From assembly GCA_022539475.1 (NCBI GenBank), contig VCMS01000014.1:1-64000 (forward strand): a stretch of DNA of 64,000 nucleotides, read 5' to 3'. Under the pieces are notes generated by a model that saw only the letters and a program-made list of their open reading frames with translations, searched no databases and was not told the DNA's origin. The translations under genes and the position numbers were made by a program. The stretch comes from Gracilaria domingensis (taxonomy: Eukaryota; Rhodophyta; Florideophyceae; Gracilariales; Gracilariaceae). Shown here piece after piece: positions 24,401-31,852 of the stretch (the stretch's first letter is position 1; every line of letters starts with the position of its first letter).

Positions 24401-27022
24401 TTATACACGACACTGCGTCGGGATTTCTACTGGCCCGCGTTAGCGTTGGACTGCTACACCACCGTGAAGGCGTGTACACATTGTGCTCGAGAGCGAGTTA
24501 AACAGCGTCGCCATGCGAAGAAACTAACACTTTTCCCCGCAAGGGCGCCGTTGGAGTTTATTGCCATCGATATACTCGGCGAGTTCTTGCGTACTTCCCG
24601 AGGAAATCGGTTCTTACTCGTTATTACGGATAGATTCAGTAAGCTAGTCCGGACAGTTCCGTTGAAGTCGATTACAGCACGCAGTGTTGCAGAGGCATTC
24701 GTTCGCCATTGGGTTATGGTCTACGGTCCCCCGGTCAATCTCCTCTCAGATAATGGTCCGCAGTTTACTGCACGTTTCTTCCAGGATGTCTGTCGGATAC
24801 TCGACGTGAAGAATCTCTTCACGACGACGTATCATCCCCAATGCAATGGGCAAGTCGAACGGTTTAACCGGACAATGCTCTCCGCGTTGCGGGCTTATAC
24901 AGTTGAACACCCGAAAACTTGGGATCTCTACACGGATACCGTGACGTATGCGTATAATACGCAAGTTCACAGAGTAACTGGTTTATCGCCCTTTGAGCTC
25001 GTGCTCTCACGGACACCACCGCCAGTTGCGGTTGAACCATCAGCAAAGCTGGATACGTCACCGTCAATACGGGATCACTACTTGCAATGGAAGCAGTGGT
25101 TATCCGCAATGGTACCTGTCGCCAGGTCGTCAATGGCGAAAGCACAACACGCTTACAAGCGGAACCTTGATGCCCGGGTACGGAGACCACTACCGCCACT
25201 GAAAGTGGGAAACCTCGCCTTTGTCAGGAAGGAGTACTACAACCCTGAAAAGGAGCGGCGCCACAAGCTTTCACCCATCGCTGATGGTCCGTACCGCGTT
25301 GTCAGCGTGAACAAGGACACAGCCGTACTGGAAGTTGGTGACGCTCATGAGCGTTTCTCCCGCGATCGCGTGGTAAGAGGTCCAACCGTTCACACGGAAG
25401 TACTTTCGGACACACAGCAGGAAGCTGGACAGACAGAGAACCGAGGAACCTCGTCGCAGAACACTACACCCACTGTGGGGCTCCGTCACCCAACACGGGG
25501 TCTCGCAGATGTACCGATTATATCGTCGCAAGCCGAGGTATCGGAACATACACCGCTGGTGAAATCGCGTTTCACAGCGTCTGTTACACCGTCAACTGAC
25601 GTGATGACTGCTCCCCGTAACGCTCCACCTAAGGAGGGGGAGGGGAATTCACGCGTTGTCGCGGAGAGTGAGTCACCGGTGTCGCTACCGTCGCAGCACC
25701 GTGATTCACGGGAAAGTAATGAAGCAGAGGCAGAGTCGCCTCAGGACACCGTCGAAGACGTAGTTGCTACGGACACCACTGTCAGTGGGAAGGATCACCC
25801 GCTGTCGCGTGTTGAAGTCGCGAAGGACGCGCCGCAGTCGGCCGCTGTCGCGCAGAACTCTGCGGAGGATACACAACCTTCCACGAAGGATCGCGACCTT
25901 CAGGAAGGACACCGCACGCAACGAACGGACTCAAGGTTGTCCCAGGATACTGGTATTGCTCACCCATCTGGGGAATTGTCACAGGAACACGCGCCCATCG
26001 TCGCACGGACGCAGGACGCGGAGCATGCTCTCGTTCGCGAAGTTTCCACGGCAAGGCCGGAAGTTGATCAAGAACACCCGACTTCTCGGCAGAGCAAGGC
26101 TACAGCGAAGCTGGATACTGTATCACGGAGTATTCCGGACGCGCAGTCGCCGCACTCCGCCGCTGACGACCGCCGCAAACCGCCTTCGCAGGCGCGCTGT
26201 AGGGTAGTCACGGCAGATCCCGGTATCGTTGACACTGCAGAGCAGGAAGAAGAGAAGACGCTCGCTGAAGCGAAGATCAAGCACCCCGGTTCGGGTAATG
26301 GTAGTGTACCGTTGCACCCAGCTTTGGGGAAGTCGCAAGTCGCACGTCATGACGTTTCGATAAGTCATGACGGCGCACCGCTCGCTGGAGATACGGATTA
26401 CAGCCCTGATTTAGGGAAAACGCACACTGCATCTGCAGGAGCGCTTGCGCACCACAAATCTTGGGGTGCGCTGCGCGCGCCACACAATGGGCCAATCACA
26501 GCTCGTGGCAGTGCCACCACCGCGAAACGTCGCGTGTCGTCACGTGAACCGGCACGTGCCGTGGTGAACAACCCGCCTCCGCGTCTGCCTTCACCGTCAA
26601 GACGGGAACTACCGCGTGAACTAGCCGTTCGCGGACCCGCCGAAGCGGCGAAGCTGCTTGAGAAGACCCGGATTCCGGAAGCGACCACTCAGCGGAGGAC
26701 ACACTTACCGCCGAAGGCGTCAGGAGAAACTCACAGCACCGCTGGTGACTATGTAACGGCACCGCCGCGACACGCTGACGACCCTTCGCAGGAAGAGCTC
26801 GAGCGGGGAGTTTACTCGAAAGAGTTCGTTGTCGACCACATAGTGGGGCACAGTTGGAACCCGAAGGGGTATGTTCAGTACCAGGTACGCTGGTATGGCT
26901 ATCCGCCGTCGCGGGACTCGGACGAACCCGTGGAGCACCTACCCCGATCGAAGATCGTGCAGTACCACCGTCGTACTAACACGGCGTTGCCGGCTAATCT
27001 ACATCAAGCGATGGTCGGTTAA
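21467..27022 (+). CDS. pol: Pol polyprotein with chromodomain, copy C
   Basis: Open frame entered by -1 frameshifting; there is no ATG before 21656. Residues counted from the GTG at 21581: aspartic protease D54-T-G-A; reverse transcriptase with catalytic D481 and Y543-L-D-D546; RNase H starting near D693; integrase zinc finger HHCC (about 925-975) and catalytic D997, D1057, E1093 (DD35E spacing); GPY/F module 1236-1238; then roughly 460 residues rich in Ser, Thr, Glu, Asp and His; and a chromodomain at about 1745-1800 with a likely aromatic cage F/W/Y. The usual TWEP is SDEP here. The chromodomain presumably targets insertion to marked chromatin. At more than 1810 residues it is much longer than a typical chromovirus pol because of the linker. 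Confidence 0.92.
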   Translation: MSTGVSNGEAPESRSTAPEASPPRSQVKILSRKQTVLDVDSTTIGVLRRPWIRFRNNRIPDRVMVLAKRNYKIFADLGLSTQYMVRHLSVLDTGAGPNFIVESLLPPEVRCRIRSGPVMDVADANNNPLQTAGMVSLIVRIGNCIEQVEFIVCKTLAAPVILGCDFCDRYVEAIRPRAREVEMEDGSVVPIVRRSLRRASAKLVPLPAPLQDSSPPKESPKLRVARAISIPPESQVWVDVTAAPRGLRVVQPLNSLYEKYQVALANGVVQINSEHPFRVMLANFGKKPQYLVKNQVIGTVLPHPTALIPTKVTAAEMLGLAEERTGLLHPKEGEEESSRSSASDPSQTVEHPSQTVEHTNDSEARTVPTSYDKIDPIKELEELNLGHVPVSHREKLRNMLREFTPMWDGSLGEVSTTEHRIDLLPETKPIAQHPYRAGPKAREEEEFQINKMLRAGVIEPAQSPWASPVVLAPKPDGSWRFCIDYRRLNDVTVKDVYPIPRMDEYIDSLGDATVFSTLDANWGYWQVPVRPEDRDKTALTCHSGLYRFKRMPFGLTNAPATFQRALDILLARFKWRSCLVYLDDIIVFSNSLDDHLEHVREIMTALRDAGITLKLRKCEFFTHSVKYLGHVIRPGRLLIEEARVKSLKEAKHPTTQTELRSFLGLCNVYRRFISRFAKIAGPLNELLKKGQPPKLGPLTPTQVEAFNSLKEAVTTAPVLALPKNGLPYTVDTDSSDYQIGCALFQTTPEGERKPIGYWSRTLNVHERNYSVSEKECLAMVWALQTLRPYLMGVHFTVNTDHSALRWLMSVTEPSGRLMRWRLRLAEFDYEVTYKKGCLNAQADALSRLGTEGEALPLDDEDEDIPCFLMEEGDEDYDIVSDDICDDLLVADGEDPESGTFVPITPEELVREQQSDPFCTRIRSQINGGANIPFGVNTQGYLVRVVRSTPQIVVPHSLQTRVLHLSHHSRMASHPGAKRLYTTLRRDFYWPALALDCYTTVKACTHCARERVKQRRHAKKLTLFPARAPLEFIAIDILGEFLRTSRGNRFLLVITDRFSKLVRTVPLKSITARSVAEAFVRHWVMVYGPPVNLLSDNGPQFTARFFQDVCRILDVKNLFTTTYHPQCNGQVERFNRTMLSALRAYTVEHPKTWDLYTDTVTYAYNTQVHRVTGLSPFELVLSRTPPPVAVEPSAKLDTSPSIRDHYLQWKQWLSAMVPVARSSMAKAQHAYKRNLDARVRRPLPPLKVGNLAFVRKEYYNPEKERRHKLSPIADGPYRVVSVNKDTAVLEVGDAHERFSRDRVVRGPTVHTEVLSDTQQEAGQTENRGTSSQNTTPTVGLRHPTRGLADVPIISSQAEVSEHTPLVKSRFTASVTPSTDVMTAPRNAPPKEGEGNSRVVAESESPVSLPSQHRDSRESNEAEAESPQDTVEDVVATDTTVSGKDHPLSRVEVAKDAPQSAAVAQNSAEDTQPSTKDRDLQEGHRTQRTDSRLSQDTGIAHPSGELSQEHAPIVARTQDAEHALVREVSTARPEVDQEHPTSRQSKATAKLDTVSRSIPDAQSPHSAADDRRKPPSQARCRVVTADPGIVDTAEQEEEKTLAEAKIKHPGSGNGSVPLHPALGKSQVARHDVSISHDGAPLAGDTDYSPDLGKTHTASAGALAHHKSWGALRAPHNGPITARGSATTAKRRVSSREPARAVVNNPPPRLPSPSRRELPRELAVRGPAEAAKLLEKTRIPEATTQRRTHLPPKASGETHSTAGDYVTAPPRHADDPSQEELERGVYSKEFVVDHIVGHSWNPKGYVQYQVRWYGYPPSRDSDEPVEHLPRSKIVQYHRRTNTALPANLHQAMVG
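22451..22467 (+). promoter_or_regulatory. Internal polypurine-tract copy 1
   Basis: CACCCTAAGGAGGGGGA is identical over 17 bases to the tract that precedes the 3' LTR (29661-29677). Inside pol it encodes a Lys/Glu/Gly stretch between protease and RT. It could act as a central plus-strand primer. It is also present in copy B near 7984-8001 on the other strand. Confidence 0.5.
22498..22540 (+). repeat. 21-bp tandem duplication in pol
   Basis: CCGTCCCAGACGGTTGAACAC occurs twice in tandem and encodes a repeated PSQTVEH unit in the protease-RT spacer. It is present in both copies B and C, so it predates their divergence. Confidence 0.8.
25627..25641 (+). promoter_or_regulatory. Internal polypurine-tract copy 2
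   Basis: CCTAAGGAGGGGGA followed by GGGG repeats 14 bases of the 3' polypurine tract. It lies in the long integrase-chromodomain linker. The equivalent in copy B is near 4806-4822 (complement). Confidence 0.45.
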
Positions 27023-27199
27023 CACACGTCGCTGGAGACGGAAGCTTATCGCGTACCGCGCACGAACGGTTCTACGAACCACAACACTCAATCGAGGAAC
27101 GCTGCGACAACCTCCAGAGGAGTACTGTACCGCTACTCGCGTGGTGAGGAGACACTCTATTGAGAGGACAGTTGAAGTTCGAATAGTAACGCCCTCAGG

Positions 27200-27435
27200 A
27201 AGAGGAGAAGTTAAGAAGCACTCGCAAGAGGAAGAAGACTCTATGAAGAGGAAAAGGAAGCTCAGAAGAGGAAGAAGCACTCGCAAGAGGAAGAAGACTC
27301 TATGAAGAGGAAAAGGAAGCTCAGAAGAGAAGAAGAACTCGTAAGAGGAAGAAGCACTCGTAAGAGGAAGATCACCCCGGAAGGGAGAAGTTAAGAAGTA
27401 TACACCTTGGAAGAAGGGAAGAAGTCTTGAGATCA
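27200..27435 (+). repeat. Purine-rich tandem repeat between pol and the opposite-strand ORF
   Basis: GAAGAGGAAAAGGAAGCTCAGAAG-type units; the block containing GCACTCGCAAGAGG recurs at a 59-bp period (27218 and 27277), with shorter partial units after. The strand is almost entirely A and G, while the opposite strand is pyrimidine-rich. The remainder of 27023-27554 shows no gene. The position between two convergent reading frames suggests a transcript-end or plus-strand-priming role, but that is speculation. Confidence 0.8.
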
Positions 27436-27554
27436 AGAGAAGTTCACAGTTTACTGGTCAATGTTACTATGTTGTGGCTCGCTAGTCGAGCACACAACGG
27501 CCAAGTTATTGGGTATCAGCTAGGAAGGACTCCCTAGAGGAGAAGCTGCACGAG

Positions 27555-29600
27555 TTACTCCGATTCCTGCTGGTCTCCAGCGTTCGCAAGCTGCGCAATT
27601 AGCGCGTCGCGCATCTGCGAGACGTCGCCAGATGTCGAGTCGGAGATACCAGCCTCGCTGAGGAATTGAGCTATCACGGCAGCCCGTGCTTCGTCGGTAA
27701 GTCCCGCGTTCGCGGCTTCGTTCGGCGTAGCCGACGCCGCCATCGCAGGCGAAGCAACATCCTCCGCTGGAGTCGGAACCGCCACAGGCGTAGGAACAGG
27801 AGCCACTACGGGCCCAGGAGCCGCTAGAGGCGCAGAGGGAACATTCACCGGAGTCGAGAAGATCGCGTCGACACCCGCTTGGGGACCTGGCACTGCTGAA
27901 GCAGGTACTGCCCCCTCCACCGGAGCTGCTGCGAAGTTGTCATCGCCATAGTCGTCACCGTCATCGGGAGCGTCATCAACCATGATGTTTTGATCCCCGA
28001 CAGGGTGAAAGAACTCATCAGTCATGATGAAACCCGTTGGGTGCCCCGGAGGGATGACTCGCTCGGCATTCCGAAGAAGTTCCGCCTCGGCGTTGGTAAT
28101 CGGCACCCGTGTCCAGGGGTCGTAATAGATGTAATCACCCGACAGTGGGGACCTGCGACCCGGAGACCGATCAATAGCGGAATCGCCTTCGTCCCGCGCG
28201 CTCTGCGAAAGAGGAACTTGACTCCAGTCAACGCCATCGATCACTCGCAAGAGGCACATGACTTCCGAGAAGTTTCCATTACCGCCAAGCGGGATAGTGA
28301 GATCCAAGGCTCGGATGAGTTGCCGCAAGCGCGGGGGAATGAACCACAGTCGATACTGGTCATATACCTCGTTGAGGAGATACACCGCTGTTCGCGCCGC
28401 CCACTCCGTGAGGACAACGCTCCACCATCCCGTAAACGGGTTTGTCACGAGCCTACTACCCACATACGTGAGACAGGGGGGGAGTTCCACGTAACAGCCA
28501 CGGCAGACCTCCACGGACGCCCACACAAAGGGGAGAGGAACATATCTCCCACGCATGTGGCGCGGACGAATCCGGTTTGACTCCGTGTTTTGATACGGGA
28601 TGAGGTAACCCCATCGGGAGCGGGCACGTCGTTCGGGACGGATCATTGTTTGAAGGTAGTTGGACCGCGGTACGCGTGGGAGATATCGAAATTCTGCACG
28701 CAGAAGCGGACGGGTCCAGCACAGGAGATCCTGGTGAACGGGGACGTTCTGGTAACGCTCCACCACACCGGCGAGCCGGGCAAGATTCTCTCCATATTGG
28801 ATTTCGCCGAGTGTTCGGAAGAAGGCCACGTCGAAACGGAAGTTCGCCGGAATCGGGCGCTCTGAGTACGTGCGAAACATGCGCATGTGCGCTACGCGAA
28901 CCATGGCCGCTCGGGCGGAGTTGTGCGACTGACTACGATGGTGGACGAGCGCGTTGGTAGGCACGGTAATCCGGTAATGCCAGTCGAACGTCACCGTCAT
29001 CCAGACGTGCACGCCTCCTGGGAGGTGACCACTGCCATCGGCATACGCCTCGACGAGGGAACGATTGGTCACGCCTTGCGGATGAAACCACGGAGCCCGT
29101 AAGAACGGTGTGGGATTGCTGCGAGGGTCGACGTTGTCGAGTTCGTCATACGACGCCCACGCGCCCGCATACGGGTTGACTACCGGTTGGACCGGAACAG
29201 CAGGAGCGATCCAGTTCCACTGCGGTACAGACGCCGGGGGCGGAAGTTGACCACCCGTCTGGGGAAGAGGAGCCGTGTGAAATCCCGGATTGACCGGTTG
29301 CGGAAACGGAACGCCAGCGGAAGACGGCTGTGAGAGAGGCACTCCAGAGGAGGAAGGGTGTGAAGGCCCAGCGAAACCACCAACGTATTGGTTCTGAGAC
29401 CCGCCAGGCGGTTGGTTGCTACCCTGATTCGGGTTCGGCATCGCGGGAAGCGCGCGAGGAAGAGACGAAAGCGCTGGAAGCGAGAGAGAAGGGAGAGCGC
29501 GCCGAGGTATCGGAGGAGACACTACCGCAGTACGCGTGGAGAGGGGTGGACCGGAGTCGCCGTTAGAAGAGACCGGGGAGGCCGGATTGGAGACCGTCAT
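27555..29600 (-). CDS. Opposite-strand ORF of the chromovirus (unknown product)
   Basis: A 681-residue frame running against gag-pol, from the ATG at 29600 to the stop at 27555. The frame stays open further upstream but without ATG; a second plausible start is the ATG at 29441, which would follow the TATTTAA box (29611-29617) at a proper distance. The protein has a Ser/Pro/Gly/Gln-rich N-terminal 130 residues, a central Trp/Tyr/Arg-rich part that looks folded (about 140-480), an acidic patch (DDAPDDGDDYGDD), a Pro/Ala/Val-rich stretch and a helical Ala-rich C-terminus. I do not recognise a family. Plant LTR elements with antisense ORFs are known. Openness over 2 kb and the broken but recognisable twin in copy B argue it is a real gene. 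Confidence 0.7.
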   Translation of the reverse strand: MTVSNPASPVSSNGDSGPPLSTRTAVVSPPIPRRALPSLSLPALSSLPRALPAMPNPNQGSNQPPGGSQNQYVGGFAGPSHPSSSGVPLSQPSSAGVPFPQPVNPGFHTAPLPQTGGQLPPPASVPQWNWIAPAVPVQPVVNPYAGAWASYDELDNVDPRSNPTPFLRAPWFHPQGVTNRSLVEAYADGSGHLPGGVHVWMTVTFDWHYRITVPTNALVHHRSQSHNSARAAMVRVAHMRMFRTYSERPIPANFRFDVAFFRTLGEIQYGENLARLAGVVERYQNVPVHQDLLCWTRPLLRAEFRYLPRVPRSNYLQTMIRPERRARSRWGYLIPYQNTESNRIRPRHMRGRYVPLPFVWASVEVCRGCYVELPPCLTYVGSRLVTNPFTGWWSVVLTEWAARTAVYLLNEVYDQYRLWFIPPRLRQLIRALDLTIPLGGNGNFSEVMCLLRVIDGVDWSQVPLSQSARDEGDSAIDRSPGRRSPLSGDYIYYDPWTRVPITNAEAELLRNAERVIPPGHPTGFIMTDEFFHPVGDQNIMVDDAPDDGDDYGDDNFAAAPVEGAVPASAVPGPQAGVDAIFSTPVNVPSAPLAAPGPVVAPVPTPVAVPTPAEDVASPAMAASATPNEAANAGLTDEARAAVIAQFLSEAGISDSTSGDVSQMRDALIAQLANAGDQQESE

Positions 29601-29608
29601 GCCGACGT

Positions 29609-29620
29609 GCTTAAATACAC
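29609..29620 (-). promoter_or_regulatory. TATA-like box for the opposite-strand ORF
   Basis: On the minus strand GTGTATTTAAGC lies about 170 bases before the ATG at 29441 and just before the ATG at 29600. It is conserved in copy B near 792-803. If used, transcription would start past the 29600 ATG and favour the 29441 start. Confidence 0.35.
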
Positions 29621-29666
29621 TCCAGAGGAGGAAAACGAAATCGCTCGCGTGGTCGTCTCGCACCCT

Positions 29667-29679
29667 AAGGAGGGGGAAA
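29667..29679 (+). promoter_or_regulatory. 3' polypurine tract of copy C
   Basis: AAGGAGGGGGAAA ends directly at the first base of the 3' LTR, the standard position of the plus-strand primer. Two near-identical copies occur inside pol. Confidence 0.85.
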
Positions 29680-30495
29680 TGTAGTGCAACGCGATTGCGG
29701 GACTCCTTCGCTGATGCGATTCATAACATGCACGGCGATGCCGGGAGGTGGTGGCACACAGTATGAGTAACTGGTGAGATCAGCCCATTCTTGGGTATAC
29801 TTAATATTAGAATTAGTGTTATGAGGCGCACGGCTTAGCCGGTGGGTCACACACGTGTGGGAAGTTTGCACCCATTAGTTGGGGTATTTTAGATGTTTAT
29901 TCTAGATATTTTCGCTACACCGCTTGACAGTGGGTTGGCACTCTACACTACTTAGTAGGTTGAGCTGCACCCATTGTCGGGGAAGTAAACGAACCAACCG
30001 AGTGTTCGGCTCTGATGTTTCACCCTTGGTGACCGATATCCTCCTCCCGGAGAGTCGGCACCTTGTGCAGGGCTCATCATCCGCCTCGCGGCATCATTAA
30101 CACCACTACCGCTTTCGCGTGTTTACTTTGTGTGTGTTTTCTTTATTTCTGTCCCTGTTATACAGGTAGCACTACTTGGTGTACCGGTGCATACCGTTCG
30201 TGGCTCGACACACTCGCGTGGGCTATTACCGCTCTCGCGTGTCATCGCCACACTCGTGGGTACCGCGTGCTACGCACGTGACGCTACTGCCGACTTGTGT
30301 CGTGTGTTCTCTACCGCTGGACGCTTCTTCTTCGCCGCTTCGCTCCCTCCATTACTTGGGAAGGGTCGACCCCGGTCTTACACCCGGCATTGCCGTGTCG
30401 TACCTGTGGGAGCGCTCTACTGCTGTGCTCGCCTCTTGAGAGAGGGTCTGAACCGCCTTTGCGTGTCTTTCCCCATCGCTGGGTTTTGCACAACA
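29680..30495 (+). repeat. 3' LTR of chromovirus copy C (816 bp)
   Basis: Same limits (TGTAGTGCAA...CACAACA) and length as the 5' LTR, with one difference noticed. It is followed by the target duplication GCTTC and then by hAT transposase coding sequence. Confidence 0.93.
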
Positions 30496-30996
30496 GCTTC
30501 CTGAGCACTCGCTTTTTGCGTTCGAAGAGGCCATCAGCTTCGACTTTCTACGCGAAGGAGCAACTGATTTCTGAACCTTCGACTTCGTCCTCTTTGACGT
30601 AGCAGTATGTCGTCGCTTTTTTGATACAACTGGCGTAATCGGATGCCCAAATAAATCGAAACCGCCTGAACTCACATTGTTTCGATAATATGACTCAAGA
30701 CGCTTGTCTTGAAGCAAACGGTAAAGAAGTTCGGAGGAGGTTTTCTTACACTTGACAGCATGCTCACCAAGTCGTGAAGCATTAACAATTAGAGCCTTGC
30801 TATGCCATAAACATGCTTTGCATGTCGTGTAGAACTTTGTGGGTGCTCCTGCCTCGTCTTCAACCGGAAAACTGCGTGACTCAAAAAGCTCGTCTACCCA
30901 CCACTTCTTAGGCTTTGTCCTTTGCGGCCCGGTAGAAGCAGAACGAGTATCAGTGCGGTTTGTAGAAGTATGTGCGAAAGATATATTCTCTGACAT
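30496..30996 (-). pseudogene. hAT transposase, N-terminal BED-finger part (split by copy C)
   Basis: Starts at the ATG at 30996 and is cut at 30496 by the LTR element. It holds a BED-type zinc finger (Trp-Val-Asp...C-x2-C...H-x4-C), which binds transposon ends, and then a basic Lys/Arg/Ser-rich stretch. It is in phase with the catalytic part at 16208-18129 if the insertion is ignored. Terminal inverted repeats of the original hAT element were not found; the plus-strand CCCTG at 31569-31573 would be a possible right end but has no partner near 16014-16207. Confidence 0.8.
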
Positions 30997-31852
30997 CGCA
31001 AGTTACCTGCTTAACGCGTAAAGAGAACAAAAAAATGCACACTGTGACCCGCAAAGATATTGAGCGCATATATAGGGCCTTTTTTGTCTCTTGCAAACGT
31101 ACGTTAAATACGCGACGACGCACGAATGCGAGTTACTGACAGAAGTAATCGTGCAGCATACGAGGATGATACGAGGAAAATGAGGGGAGGGTTTAAAGCG
31201 CAAAGCACAAAAGCAGGTTTTTTGGGCAAAGTAGAGGGGAAAGGAGTAGATAGTAGAAGAAGAAAGACTGCGCGACGGGCGAGCAAAGATTGTCGTGGAG
31301 TAGGAGGACGGAGTGGAACAAAGAGCGCCGCAGAATTGTACGTAGGCTTTTTGGCTAAGATTGGGACGGGGAGCGCAAGGTGGAGAATATAGGGCAACTA
31401 CGTTGCATTTGTTGGCGTTAGGGTTAGTTGTTATAAATTTGAAACAGAGCGGAAAGTTAGGGCACGAGCCCATTCCTGCCCATGTCTGAAAGTACGTGTA
31501 GGAGTACGACCTGACAAACAGTTGTGGCAGAACTGACAAACGATATTGGGCTTTCGGCGAGGCTCTCGCCCTGACAATGAAAGTGTCTTGCGAGAGCAAA
31601 GAACACTCAAAAGCAACTGCTCAAGACTTGAGTTGGTTTGTCAAGTATTCGTATATCGAGTGCAGTCTATGTTTACACGTGTTTGAAGTTTCCAGAGTTT
31701 CAGAAATTCGATTGGAAAGTCTTTGTCTCAATCTATCCGAACGAAAGAATCTCACCGAGGAAAGTTTCGTTTTGCCACATTCTTGGGCACCACACCGTCT
31801 CCGCTCCGTCTTCTCACCCAACTCGGCTCTCGGCGTAGATAGCGCCCGCGCC
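30997..31852. other. Intergenic region between hAT and phosphatase genes
   Basis: A TATA box (minus strand CTATATATG, 31068-31076) sits about 75 bases before the hAT start codon and is its likely promoter. The rest is moderately purine-rich on + (31140-31400). No gene is visible; the frame of the following phosphatase is open back to an ATG at 31577, but the signal-peptide Met at 31853 fits better. Confidence 0.5.

Larger units (their letters stand above)
18130..30495 (+). mobile_element. Complete Ty3/gypsy chromovirus, copy C (12366 bp)
   Basis: Full-length element with near-identical 816-bp LTRs, target duplication GCTTC, TGG-type primer-binding site, intact gag, intact pol, a polypurine tract and an intact large ORF on the opposite strand between pol and the 3' LTR. 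Near-identical LTRs and open frames point to a recent insertion and possible activity. It landed inside a hAT transposase gene, so this is a nested insertion. At 12.4 kb it is about twice the size of a simple chromovirus. The extra length is the long pol linker, the spacer repeat and the opposite-strand ORF. Confidence 0.95.

Noticed and set aside
26871-27305. A 144-codon frame with a Lys/Arg-rich tail overlapping the end of pol
   Set aside because: It overlaps the chromodomain in another register and its tail is just the purine repeat translated; the pol frame explains the DNA.
31569-31573. CCCTG as the right terminal end of the hAT transposon
   Set aside because: No matching CAGGG-type inverted repeat or 8-bp duplication was found near 16014-16207.
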